Shown here piece after piece: positions 7,506 to 15,359 of a DNA stretch of 64,000 bases (its first letter is position 1; every line of letters starts with the position of its first letter). The stretch is from assembly GCA_963794995.1 (NCBI GenBank), contig CAWCFV010000002.1, positions 1,984,001 through 2,048,000 of the forward strand, written 5' to 3'. Both the position numbers and the translations under genes were made by a program. Source of the DNA: CAWCFV01 sp963794995. GTDB lineage: Bacteria > Actinomycetota > Actinomycetes > JACCUZ01. The notes below the pieces were generated by a model. The model did no database searches, was not told the origin of the DNA, and saw nothing but the letters and a program-made list of their open reading frames with translations.

Positions 7506-8591
7506 GTGGGACGCGTGACGCTGCAGACGGTCGCCGACACCGTCGGCGTGAGCCGGATGACGGTCTCCAACGCGTTCTCCCGTCCCGACCAGCTCTCCGA
7601 GGCCCTGCGGGTGAGGATCCTCGCGGCGGCCGACGAGCTCGGCTACTGCGGGCCCGACCCGGCAGCCCGCGCCCTGGTCCGCGGGACGGCCGGGTCGGTC
7701 GGCGTCCTCATGACGGACCCGTTGAGTCACGCCTTCACCGACCAGGTGGCTACCGGCTTCCTGGGCGCCGTCACCGAGCAGCTCGCTCCGACCGGGCTGG
7801 CGCTCACCCTGCTGTCCTCGGGCACGGCCGGGACGCTGGTCCCCGCCCGTGACGTCCCGCTGGACGGGGTCCTCATCTACTCGTGCGACCTCGACTCGGC
7901 GGCGGTCGACTTCCTCTCCCGGCGCGGCATCCCGCTGGTGTTCGTCGACCAGACGCCCGTGCGCGGCCAGCCGAGCGTCAACGTCGACGACCGGTCCGGT
8001 GCACGGGCCGCCGCGCAGCACCTGGTCGACCTCGGTCACCGCAGGGTGGGCATCGTGGTCGCCGACCGCACCGGTCCGCACGGGGTCGTCCTCGACGCCG
8101 AGCACGGCACCGGCGACGCGTCAGGCGTCCACGTCACGAGGCAGCGGATGCTCGGCTGGACCGACGCGCTGGACGCGGCCGGCATCGCACCGCTCGTCGT
8201 CAAGGAGACGCTCGACACCGAGGACAGCGCCTACCGGGCGGGACAGGCGCTCCTCGACCACGACGAGCCGCCGACGGCGATCCTGTGCTGGTCCGACGTC
8301 ATGGCGCACTGGGTGGTCCGGGCCGCCGAGGACCACGGCATCGACGTGCCCGGGCAGCTGTCGGTCGTCGGCTTCGACGACAGCCCGTTCAGCCGGGCGA
8401 TGCGTCCCGCGCTCACCACGGTGCGCCAGGACGTCGCCGGCAAGGGACGGGCCGCGGCCGCGGCGCTGGTCAGCGCCATCGAGCAGGCCAGGGACGGCCG
8501 GGCGGCGCCGCGTCCCCGGCACCTGGTGCTGCCCACGGAGCTCGTCGTGCGGGACAGCACGGCGGCGGCGCCCCGACCGCGACCCGCCTGA
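7506..8591 (+). CDS. LacI family transcriptional regulator
   Basis: A 361-residue regulator. Residues 1-55 form the LacI helix-turn-helix and hinge (TLQTVADTVGVSRMTVSNAFSRP, then AADELGYCGPDPAARALVRG). The rest is a periplasmic-binding-protein-like sensor ending in the conserved VPGQLSVVGFDDSPFSRAMRPALTTV. GTG 7506 with AGGAGAG upstream. The effector is unknown, and no sugar transporter or hydrolase lies adjacent. Central-CG operators in the upstream promoter imply autoregulation together with the small basic protein. Confidence 0.93.
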   Translation: MGRVTLQTVADTVGVSRMTVSNAFSRPDQLSEALRVRILAAADELGYCGPDPAARALVRGTAGSVGVLMTDPLSHAFTDQVATGFLGAVTEQLAPTGLALTLLSSGTAGTLVPARDVPLDGVLIYSCDLDSAAVDFLSRRGIPLVFVDQTPVRGQPSVNVDDRSGARAAAQHLVDLGHRRVGIVVADRTGPHGVVLDAEHGTGDASGVHVTRQRMLGWTDALDAAGIAPLVVKETLDTEDSAYRAGQALLDHDEPPTAILCWSDVMAHWVVRAAEDHGIDVPGQLSVVGFDDSPFSRAMRPALTTVRQDVAGKGRAAAAALVSAIEQARDGRAAPRPRHLVLPTELVVRDSTAAAPRPRPA

Positions 8592-8620
8592 GGGGCCGGC
8601 CGGGTCCGAGGATCAGAGGC

Positions 8621-8842
8621 TCAGAGCTTGCTGAGCTTGGTGTAGGGGGAGAGCACCCGCAGCTCGCGGCCGCTGAAGTCGACCAGCACCGCGTCGTCGT
8701 GCACGGCGGTGACCCGGCCGAGCCCCTGCTTGTCGTGGGTGACCCGGTCGCCGACCTCGAAGGTCTCGACGACTTGGGGTGCCGGGTCGCGGAAGGGGCT
8801 GCCGGCGGGGCGGGGGCGGGACGGTCGTGAGCTCGTCATCAC
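8621..8842 (-). CDS. Small CarD/Tudor-like protein, probably leaderless
   Basis: A 73-residue protein. After a Pro/Arg-rich start it has the compact beta domain FEVGDRVTHDKQGLGRVTAVHDD and DFSGRELRVLSPYTKLSKL, as in small actinobacterial proteins related to CarD/KOW-type SH3 barrels. The function is unknown; such folds contact RNA polymerase or nucleic acid. CATAAT (8853-8848, minus strand) ends 5 nt before GTG 8842, so a leaderless mRNA is likely. ATG 8839 is the alternative start. The promoter overlaps the stop codon of the upstream gene. Confidence 0.7.
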   Translation of the reverse strand: MMTSSRPSRPRPAGSPFRDPAPQVVETFEVGDRVTHDKQGLGRVTAVHDDAVLVDFSGRELRVLSPYTKLSKL

Positions 8843-8848
8843 TGCCCA

Positions 8849-9463
8849 TTATGCGCGCTCTTCGCCCCCGACGGGGACCGGACGCCCACGTTCGACCTCG
8901 GCGAGGTCCACCACGAGCGTGGCGGCGGCCGCCAGCGAGGCGCTCAGGGCCTTCCCCCCGGGGCTCAGGACCACCAGCGGACCGCACGCCGCGAGCTCGG
9001 CGAAGATGCCGTCGTTGCTCACCACGAGGGCCTGCGCGTCGGGGAGGTCGAGCTCGTCGACCGCCTCCAGCAGCACCACGTCGGCCAGGTCGCTGCCGGC
9101 GGGGACCGTCACGACCGACGCGGCGAACTCCGCCAGGTGCGGGCGCGCCCGCCGCGCGGCACCCTCCTGCCCGGCGAGCACCACGTGGTCCGCCTCGCGG
9201 GCCAGGGCCACCACCGCGTGCATCCGCTGCGCCCAGCGGGTCGGGGCGGCCCGCAGGTTGTCGAGGTCGACCAGCAGGATCCGCGGCGCGTCGTGGTCCT
9301 GCCACAGGTGCTGGGCCAAGACGCGCTCGGCGAGGTCGGGCTGGTCCGGCGCCCCGGCCGGCGATGCGGCAGGCGCCTCGTCGGTGCGCGACCGGCCCCG
9401 CCCACCGCGCGTCGGGAACCACTCGTAGTCGTCCCACTCACCCGGTCCGTCGCCCAGTCCCAC
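8849..9463 (-). CDS. NYN/PIN-like domain protein
   Basis: 204 residues. After a disordered acidic N-terminus, residues ~60-190 show a Rossmann-like pattern with ILLVDLDNLRAAP (Asp-x-Asp-Asn), an Asp-rich centre (GSDLADVVLLEAVDEL) and QALVVSNDGIFAELA. That arrangement of acidic residues resembles NYN/PIN RNases (D-DN...D...NDG). A metal-dependent RNase role is plausible but not shown. The TAA stop overlaps the promoter of the next small gene. Confidence 0.6.
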   Translation of the reverse strand: MGLGDGPGEWDDYEWFPTRGGRGRSRTDEAPAASPAGAPDQPDLAERVLAQHLWQDHDAPRILLVDLDNLRAAPTRWAQRMHAVVALAREADHVVLAGQEGAARRARPHLAEFAASVVTVPAGSDLADVVLLEAVDELDLPDAQALVVSNDGIFAELAACGPLVVLSPGGKALSASLAAAATLVVDLAEVERGRPVPVGGEERA

Positions 9464-9506
9464 GGCCGCATGATGGCAGGTCGGCCGCTACGGCTCGCTG
9501 CCCGTG

Positions 9507-10268
9507 TCAGAGCCGGCGGTCGGCGAGCACCGGGAAGGACGTACGGGTCCGCGCCACCAGGTCGTCGTCGAGGTCGGCCACGAGCACCTCCTCGCCGTCA
9601 CCGGCCTCGGCGAGCACCTCGCCCCACGGGTCGACCACCGCCGACCGGCCGCCCATCGGCACCCCGGCGTGCGTGCCGCCGGTGTTGCACGCGAGGACGT
9701 AGGACTGGTTCTCGACGGCGCGGGCCCGGGCCAGCAGCCGCCAGTGCTCGACCCGCTTGGCCGGCCACGCCGCCGGCATCAGGACGACCTGCGCGCCGGC
9801 GTCGAGCAGCGCCCGGAACATCTCCGGGAAGCGCAGGTCGTAGCAGGTCGCGAGACCGAACCGGCCGTGCACCACCGGGCCGTCGCCCGGGGTCATCAGC
9901 GTCGGCTCGCCCTCGCCGAAGCCGAACAGGTGCACCTTGCGGTAGGTCGTGAGCAGCGCACCGTCAGGACCGAGCAGCACCGAGGTGTTGAACAGCTGAC
10001 CGGCCTCGTCGCGCTCCACGAGCGAGCCCAGGTGCACGGTGGCCCCGAGGTCGCGGGCCGCCGCGCGCAGCGCGGTCACGACCGGGCCGTCGAGCGGCTG
10101 CGCGGTCCCCTCCCACAGGTCGTAGGAGAAACCGCCGTTCGGCCACAGCTCCGGAAGGACGACCAGGTCGGCGCCGCGCTGGGCCCGCACCAGGTCGGCG
10201 ACCCGGGCGGTGCGCTCCGCGGTCGGTTCGTCGTCGCCGTAGGCCAGCTGGATCAGGTGTGCCCGCAC
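9507..10268 (-). CDS. Carbon-nitrogen hydrolase (nitrilase superfamily)
   Basis: 253 residues from GTG 10268. The Glu-Lys-Cys triad is visible: VLPELWPNGG (Glu), YRKVHLFGFGEGE (Lys) and LATCYDLRFPEMFRAL (Cys). These enzymes hydrolyse amides or nitriles; the YDLRFPE context resembles the omega-amidase/NIT2 group, which deaminates alpha-ketoglutaramate, but the substrate is uncertain. The enzyme is cytosolic with no signal. It lies 4 bp downstream of the last gene of the ECF/ABC operon on the same strand and may receive read-through. Confidence 0.9.
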   Translation of the reverse strand: MRAHLIQLAYGDDEPTAERTARVADLVRAQRGADLVVLPELWPNGGFSYDLWEGTAQPLDGPVVTALRAAARDLGATVHLGSLVERDEAGQLFNTSVLLGPDGALLTTYRKVHLFGFGEGEPTLMTPGDGPVVHGRFGLATCYDLRFPEMFRALLDAGAQVVLMPAAWPAKRVEHWRLLARARAVENQSYVLACNTGGTHAGVPMGGRSAVVDPWGEVLAEAGDGEEVLVADLDDDLVARTRTSFPVLADRRL

Positions 10269-10272
10269 GCCC

Positions 10273-10953
10273 CTAGCCTCGCACGCCCCCGCGCGGCCAG
10301 GGCCGGCCTGCCGGGTCACGGACCGCGGCCGACAGCGCCGCGAGGGAGACCAGGAGGACGGCGGCCCAGCGCAGGTGGGCCTCCGTCCAGCCCCGGCCGG
10401 GCCCGACGAGCAGGGCCAGCCACGCCGGGAGCGACGGCGCCCCGAGCAGCAACGCCGCGAGCACCGGGCCGGCCATGACGCCCGGATCCGTGAGACCGGG
10501 CCGGCGGGACAGCACCGCCGCCAGCCCGAGGACGAGAGCCGCGACGGCAGCAGCCTCGAGGCTCAGGGCCAGGACCGGCAGCGAGCCGCCCGTCCTCGTC
10601 TCGACCCAGCCGACCAGCACGGTCCAGGCCAGCGCCGCCGGGACGACGACAAGCAGCAGACGGACGCCGGTACGGAACCACAGGGGTGCCGGGACCGCGG
10701 AGACCGTGGACCTGGTGGGGTCGTCGAGGGCGAAGGCCACCCCCCCGGCGAGCAGCACCGCGACCGCCCGGACCTCCCACAGCACCGACACCGGCGCGGC
10801 TGTGCCCGGGTCCCGCCACCACAGCAGCAGGCACGCAAGGCCGACCGCGACCGGCAGCGGCTGCCACCGGACCGCCCGCAGCGAGGGCCCGGCCAGGAGC
10901 CCGAGCTGCCGTCCCCGGACGGTCGCGAGCCCCCCGGGGGCGACCGCCGTCAC
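10273..10953 (-). CDS. Membrane protein, last gene of the ECF-ABC operon
   Basis: 226 residues, GTG 10953 overlapping the permease stop (GTGA). Six or so hydrophobic stretches (WQPLPVAVGLACLLLWWRD, EVRAVAVLLAGGVAFALDD, VRLLLVVVPAALAWTVLVGW and others) make it a polytopic membrane protein. It has the look of a second ABC-2-type membrane subunit, rich in Trp and Pro at loop boundaries. No family is certain. The overlapping start implies stoichiometric coupling with the upstream permease. Confidence 0.72.
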   Translation of the reverse strand: MTAVAPGGLATVRGRQLGLLAGPSLRAVRWQPLPVAVGLACLLLWWRDPGTAAPVSVLWEVRAVAVLLAGGVAFALDDPTRSTVSAVPAPLWFRTGVRLLLVVVPAALAWTVLVGWVETRTGGSLPVLALSLEAAAVAALVLGLAAVLSRRPGLTDPGVMAGPVLAALLLGAPSLPAWLALLVGPGRGWTEAHLRWAAVLLVSLAALSAAVRDPAGRPWPRGGVRG

Positions 10954-11768
10954 GGCAGCTGCAGGTAGCCGGCCACGAGCACCACCCCGCCGGCGACCGC
11001 GCCGGCGGCAACGGCCAGCCAGCGCCGCCGGACCACCGGGAGCAGCGCCCCGGCCGCCGCGAGGGCGCACAACGACAGCAGGTAGGCGAGGTGCCAGCCC
11101 GCCGACCCCGGCTCGCGCGCAGGGATGGCAGCGCTGTCCGTCCACTGCACGAAGTCGACGTACGCACCGAGGTACGGCCAGTGGTCGGCGACCCAGAAGT
11201 TGGCGGCGACGACGGCGACCACGACCAGCAGGGGCAGGCCGGGCCAGGGCAGCAGCCGGGACGCCGCCACCGCGAGCAGGGCGGCGCCGAGGACGGCCGC
11301 GGACGGGCTCGCGACGTGCTGCCACAGCAGCGCCACCCCGGTGTCGCCGCCGACCACGACGAGGTGGCCCAGGGACGCCACCAGCAGCACGGCTGCGGGG
11401 GCCGCCGCGGCGACCAGCAGGCCGGCGGTCCGCTGCAGCGGCGGCAGCGGCAGCGCCGCGGTCCACTCGTCGACCCCGGCTCGACGACCCGACGTCGCGA
11501 CGAGGCTCACGGCGAAGAACACCGGCACCGCCAGCAGGAAGACCGGTTCCGCGGTGAGCAACGAGTAGCGCTCGTACGGCGTGTTCGGCGTGCCGAGACC
11601 GACACCGAGCACGAGCCAGGCGAGACCGAGCAGCAGCACCGGGTGCCGCACCACCCGTCGTGCCTGCACCAGTGCCAGGTGCGGCACCAGGCTCCAGGGT
11701 GCGCCGGCCTCGGGACGGCGCACCGGCACAGGGACCCGGCCGGCCGCGACCACCTCACGCGTGCTCAT
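10950..11768 (-). CDS. ABC transporter permease (ABC-2-like)
   Basis: 272 residues from ATG 11768, overlapping the ATPase stop as ATGA. A short cytosolic N-terminus with PHLALVQARRVVRHPVLLLGLAW is followed by about six helices, typical of ABC-2 export permeases. It presumably pairs with the ATPase immediately upstream and perhaps with the downstream membrane protein. The exported compound is unknown. Coupling to an ECF sigma factor suggests an envelope-stress or antimicrobial-resistance exporter. Confidence 0.82.
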   Translation of the reverse strand: MSTREVVAAGRVPVPVRRPEAGAPWSLVPHLALVQARRVVRHPVLLLGLAWLVLGVGLGTPNTPYERYSLLTAEPVFLLAVPVFFAVSLVATSGRRAGVDEWTAALPLPPLQRTAGLLVAAAAPAAVLLVASLGHLVVVGGDTGVALLWQHVASPSAAVLGAALLAVAASRLLPWPGLPLLVVVAVVAANFWVADHWPYLGAYVDFVQWTDSAAIPAREPGSAGWHLAYLLSLCALAAAGALLPVVRRRWLAVAAGAVAGGVVLVAGYLQLP

Positions 11769-12622
11769 GCCGCCATCCCGGAGGCAGCCGCGCCGACGAG
11801 CAGCAGGTACGCGTCCTCCAGGGTGGGCGCGACGGTGTCCGCCCCGGCCGGTGCGTCGCCGATGTTGCGCACCTCGCCCTCCGGTGTCCGCCACGCGAGC
11901 TGCGCGGACGGCGCGCGCACGCCGTCGAGCCAGACCCGCCCCCGGGCGGTGGCCGTGAGCTCGGCCGGGCGGCCGTCGAAGACCACCCGGCCACCGTCGA
12001 CGACCACGACGTTGCGGCACAACGCGGCGACGTCCTCCGTCTGGTGCGTCGCGAGCAGGACGGTGCGGCCCTCACCGATGCGTGACACCAGGTCGCGGAA
12101 CCGCAGCCGCTGCTCGGGATCGAGGCCGGCCGTGGGCTCGTCCAGGACCACCAGCTCGGGATCGCCCAGGATCGCCTGCGCCACTCCCACGCGGCGGCGC
12201 ATGCCACCGGAGAGGGCGCGGATCCTCCGGTCGGCCACCTCGGCGAGGCCCACCTCGCGGATGACCCGCCGGACCTCGTCGTGCCGGGCCCGCCGGTCGG
12301 TGAGCTCCTTGAGGATCGCCACGTAGTCGACGAACTCGAAGACCGTGAAGCCCCGGTGGAAGCCGGGTTCCTGCGGCAGGTAGCCGAGACGCCGGCGGAT
12401 CTCGTGGCGGTCGGCCCCGTCCTGCGGGTCGCGCCCGAGGAGCCGCAGGCTCCCCCCGTCCGGGGCGAGGACGGTGGCCAGCATCCGGAGCAGCGTGGTC
12501 TTGCCGGCGCCGTTCGGCCCGAGCAGGCCGGTGACACCGACGCCGGCGCCGAAGCTGACGCCGGACAGCGCCCGGGTCCGGCCGAAGGACTTGGTCACGT
12601 CGGAGACGCGTACCGCGGTCAT
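11765..12622 (-). CDS. ABC transporter ATP-binding protein
   Basis: 285 residues from ATG 12622 behind GAGGAG. Walker A is LLGPNGAGKTTLLRML, the Q-loop lies in LGYLPQEPGF, the signature is ALSGGMRRRVGVAQA, Walker B is ELVVLDEPTAGLDP, and the switch is LATHQTEDV. The short C-terminal extension (VWLDGVRAPSAQ...) resembles drug or bacteriocin exporters of the ABC-2 type. It overlaps both neighbours by 4 bp (ATGA), so the five genes are translationally coupled. Confidence 0.93.
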   Translation of the reverse strand: MTAVRVSDVTKSFGRTRALSGVSFGAGVGVTGLLGPNGAGKTTLLRMLATVLAPDGGSLRLLGRDPQDGADRHEIRRRLGYLPQEPGFHRGFTVFEFVDYVAILKELTDRRARHDEVRRVIREVGLAEVADRRIRALSGGMRRRVGVAQAILGDPELVVLDEPTAGLDPEQRLRFRDLVSRIGEGRTVLLATHQTEDVAALCRNVVVVDGGRVVFDGRPAELTATARGRVWLDGVRAPSAQLAWRTPEGEVRNIGDAPAGADTVAPTLEDAYLLLVGAAASGMAA

Positions 12623-13440
12623 GCTGATCTCCTCGAGTCGAAGGCGAAGGTGGGGCGGGCGTGCAGGACGGCGACGGTGGCCAGTGCGAGGACGGCGAGC
12701 GCGACGAGCTGTCCGGCGGCGCCGAAGGCCGCGAGGTCGTCGCCGCCTGCCCGCCGGACGACGAGCACCGCGGCGACCCAGGTGGTCAGGACGGTCGCGC
12801 CGGCCCAGACCGGCGCCACCCGGGCCGACAGCGCGAGGGTGCTGGCCGACAGCGCGAGCGCGGGCAGCAGCCAGGCGACCGCCGCCCAGCCCTGGCCGAG
12901 CAGCGCGAGCGAGCCGACCGCGGTGATGACCACCGTGCTCGCCACGACGGCCGTGCTCCTCAGGAGCAGCAGCCGGAGCAGCGAGTACGGCGCGGCGACC
13001 GCCAGCTCGTGGGCGGGGTCGGCGAACCTGCCGTACGCCGCTGCGACACCGGCGACGGGCAGCATCGGCGCGAGGGTCAGGTAGAGCAGGAGCCCGTGGT
13101 CCGCGGTGCCGGCTGCGAGCACGGCGAAGGCGACCGACAGCGCGCTCGCGGCCAGCCACGACGTCGTCAGCGACGGGGTGGCCGCCAGCAGTCGGGCGGT
13201 GTCCTCCCCGGCACCGAGCCGCACCAGGCTGCGCTCGAACCACGGCAGGTTGGCCAGCTCGACCCGGTCGTCGACCTGGTCCCAGATCGCGGCCAGCCGC
13301 GAGGGCTCCACCGCCGGCGCGAGCCGGGCCCGGCACGCCGCGCAGGACGTGAGGTGTGCCTCGGTCGAGGCGGCCGCTGAGGCGCCGGCCCGACCCGCGG
13401 AGTAGGCGGCCAGGGTGGTCTCGTCGACGTGCCAGCTCAT
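12619..13440 (-). CDS. zf-HC2 anti-sigma-like multi-pass membrane protein
   Basis: 273 residues from ATG 13440, which overlaps the sigma stop (ATGA). Residues 28-37 carry H-x3-C-x2-C (EAHLTSCAACRARL), the zinc anti-sigma motif. Instead of a single helix, the rest holds about six hydrophobic segments. It is thus probably a membrane sensor that binds the adjacent ECF factor while sharing an operon with an ABC exporter. Signal and release mechanism are unknown. Confidence 0.85.
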   Translation of the reverse strand: MSWHVDETTLAAYSAGRAGASAAASTEAHLTSCAACRARLAPAVEPSRLAAIWDQVDDRVELANLPWFERSLVRLGAGEDTARLLAATPSLTTSWLAASALSVAFAVLAAGTADHGLLLYLTLAPMLPVAGVAAAYGRFADPAHELAVAAPYSLLRLLLLRSTAVVASTVVITAVGSLALLGQGWAAVAWLLPALALSASTLALSARVAPVWAGATVLTTWVAAVLVVRRAGGDDLAAFGAAGQLVALAVLALATVAVLHARPTFAFDSRRSA

Positions 13441-13979
13441 GCCAGTGCCTCTCGCAGCTGCGCCTTGGCGCGCATCATCCGGGTCTTCACGGTCCCGGTC
13501 GGGATGCCGAGCAGCCGCCCGGCCTCGCGCGTGGTCAGTCCGTCGAGCACGGTCGCCTGGACGACCGCGCGCAGCTCGGGGGAGAGCCGGTCGAGCGCCC
13601 CGGCCAGGTCGCCGTACTCGACACCGGCGAGCACGCGCTCCTCGGCCGACGGCTCGGTGGCGCCGTCGCCGACGAGCTCGGCGGTGGGCCGCGGGCGGCC
13701 GCGCAGCTGGTCGACGAGCCGGCGGACGCCGATCCCCCAGATCCAGGCGGCGACCTCGCCCTGGCCGGACCACTTCCGGGCCCCGCGCCAGACCGCGACG
13801 AAGGTGTCCTGGACCGCCTCGTCGACCAGCTGCGGATCGTTGCACCGCCGGGTCAGACGCAGCACGAGCCACGGCGCGTGCCGGGCGTAGAGCACCGCGA
13901 GCGCCTCGCGGTCACCGGAGGCGACGGCGCGCAGCAGCGCCGCGTCCTCGGTGACGGGCGCCTCGTCCATGACGGTCAC
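13437..13979 (-). CDS. ECF (sigma-70 family) RNA polymerase sigma factor
   Basis: 180 residues from GTG 13979, chosen because GAGAGGAC lies 4-5 nt upstream; ATG 13970 is also possible. Sigma-2 spans residues ~20-85 (LYARHAPWLVLRLTRRC, DEAVQDTFVAVWRGARKW). Sigma-4 spans ~125-175 (RLSPELRAVVQATVLDGLTTREAGRLL, PTGTVKTRMMRAKAQLRE). Its stop overlaps the zf-HC2 gene, and an ABC exporter follows. The upstream SOD-like gene ends 32 bp before this start and may be part of the same transcript. Confidence 0.92.
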   Translation of the reverse strand: MTVMDEAPVTEDAALLRAVASGDREALAVLYARHAPWLVLRLTRRCNDPQLVDEAVQDTFVAVWRGARKWSGQGEVAAWIWGIGVRRLVDQLRGRPRPTAELVGDGATEPSAEERVLAGVEYGDLAGALDRLSPELRAVVQATVLDGLTTREAGRLLGIPTGTVKTRMMRAKAQLREALA

Positions 13980-14011
13980 TGTCGTCCTCTCCCGGGGCTC
14001 GTGCAGCCGCT

Positions 14012-14614
14012 TCAGAACGCAACCGTGACGCAGGCCAGCCGGGGACCGGCGTTGCCGGCCGGCGGCGTACCGCCGTGGCTGGTCGCGTTCAGGTGCAGCA
14101 CCACCGAGCGCTGCGCCGGCGGCTCGGTCGCGCGGAACTGCCAGTCGACGACCGTCTGCGCGCGTCCGTTGCCGGCCGGGTTGGTGGCCAGGTCGAGCCA
14201 GATCTCGTTGGCCGGGTTGGCGTACGCCGGGTCGACCGAGGCCGCGGTGAGGCTGCCGCCGACGGCAGGGTCCGGCACGTCCTGGTAGTGCGCGCCCGCG
14301 GCACCCCCGGCCGGACCGCAGGGCAGGTAGTGGGCGTGGGCACCGTAGGTCTCGCCCGGGAGCAGGCCCTTGACGTGCAGGGTGACCACCGTCCGGCCGT
14401 TGCCGGTGGGGACCGCGTGCACGGACACCCGGGCCCCGACCGGCACCTGCGCGGGGTCGTAGGTGTAGGCCGTGGTGGCCTCGGCGGGGGGCGCGAAGGT
14501 CCCGTCGGCGGAGACCGGGCCGGTCGCCGCGCCGGCCGGGGTGGTGCCCGCGGCGAGGACCGCGGCCGCACCCAGCGCGGTGACGAGGGACAGGGATCGA
14601 CGAGGGGCAGGCAC
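14012..14614 (-). CDS. Secreted Cu/Zn superoxide dismutase-like protein
   Basis: 200 residues from GTG 14614 (GGAAGG upstream; GTG 14623 also possible). A signal peptide (SLSLVTALGAAAVLAAGTTPAGA) precedes a beta-sandwich with GETYGAHAHYLPCGPAGGAAGAHYQD, QRSVVLHLNATSHGG and a C-terminal PRLACVTVAF. These resemble the His-x-His and Cys positions of Cu/Zn SODs, but the usual H-V-H copper site is not complete. It may be a non-catalytic or divergent member acting outside the membrane, probably co-transcribed with the ECF operon. Confidence 0.7.
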   Translation of the reverse strand: MPAPRRSLSLVTALGAAAVLAAGTTPAGAATGPVSADGTFAPPAEATTAYTYDPAQVPVGARVSVHAVPTGNGRTVVTLHVKGLLPGETYGAHAHYLPCGPAGGAAGAHYQDVPDPAVGGSLTAASVDPAYANPANEIWLDLATNPAGNGRAQTVVDWQFRATEPPAQRSVVLHLNATSHGGTPPAGNAGPRLACVTVAF

Positions 14615-14804
14615 GGCGGCCACCTTCCGGCGGGAACGGTTGTCGCCACCCTGTCGTCGGCCGACCCCTCACCGGTTCTCCTGCTGCACCAACGCAGGCC
14701 CGTCGGGGGCCTAAGGCGCGGTTAACACCCTTGTGTCCGGCAGTGCGGCCGCCGACGTTGGCAGCAGACACACCCCGACACCCGACACCCGCTTCGGAGC
14801 TCTC

Positions 14805-15359
14805 ATGCGAAGGTCCCGCCGCATCGCGATCACCCTGGCCGCCGCCACCGGACTGCTCGCGGGCGCCGGCGCTGCCGTGGCGGGCATCAGCTCCTCGACC
14901 GGCACCGCGGACCCCACGGCGTCCCCGTCCACCGCCGTCGCGCCGGCCGCCGGCACGGAAGCCGAGGCCGACCTCACCGCGTACGTCGGGTCGATGTCCG
15001 AGCGGGCCGACCGGCTCGCCGAGCGACTGGCGGCCGCCCGGGGCCGGTTCGAGCAGGCGAAGGCCGCGCGTGCCGGGCGGGTCGCGGCGGCCCTGCAGGC
15101 CCGTTCCGCCGCCGGGGTGGCGACCGCGTCCCGCGACGCGTCGTCCACCGGCGACGACGCCGGCCGCCACGGCCACGGCGTCGAAGGGCGCGGCGAGGAC
15201 CGGGAGGACGCCGACCACTCCGACGAGGACCACTCCGACCACTCCGACTCCGGCGACGACGACTCCGACGACTCCGACGACTCCGACGACTCCGACGACT
15301 CCGACGACTCCGACGACTCCGACGACTCCGAGGACCGAGGCGACCAGGACGATGACTGA
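14805..15359 (+). CDS. Secreted coiled-coil protein with Ser-Asp repeat tail
   Basis: 184 residues from ATG 14805 (GGAG upstream). Residues 1-27 form a signal peptide (RRIAITLAAATGLLAGAGAAVAG). Residues ~55-105 form a charged helical or coiled-coil stretch (SMSERADRLAERLAAARGRF). The tail is His/Asp-rich, then seven DSD units and DSE (15261-15332), ending DRGDQDDD. Such tails bind divalent cations or act as extended linkers. It opens the redox operon and overlaps the next gene by 8 bp. The family is not recognised. Confidence 0.72.
   Translation: MRRSRRIAITLAAATGLLAGAGAAVAGISSSTGTADPTASPSTAVAPAAGTEAEADLTAYVGSMSERADRLAERLAAARGRFEQAKAARAGRVAAALQARSAAGVATASRDASSTGDDAGRHGHGVEGRGEDREDADHSDEDHSDHSDSGDDDSDDSDDSDDSDDSDDSDDSDDSEDRGDQDDD
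15261..15332 (+). repeat. Coding 9-bp tandem repeat GACTCCGAC (DSD units)
   Basis: Eight consecutive 9-bp units encode Asp-Ser-Asp, the last changed to Asp-Ser-Glu. The repeat is almost perfect at the DNA level, which predicts copy-number variation between strains. Confidence 0.9.

Noticed and set aside
15181..15340. Dense short direct repeats, considered as a CRISPR array
   Set aside because: The units are 9 bp, contiguous and in frame (DSD codons), with no spacers and no cas genes.
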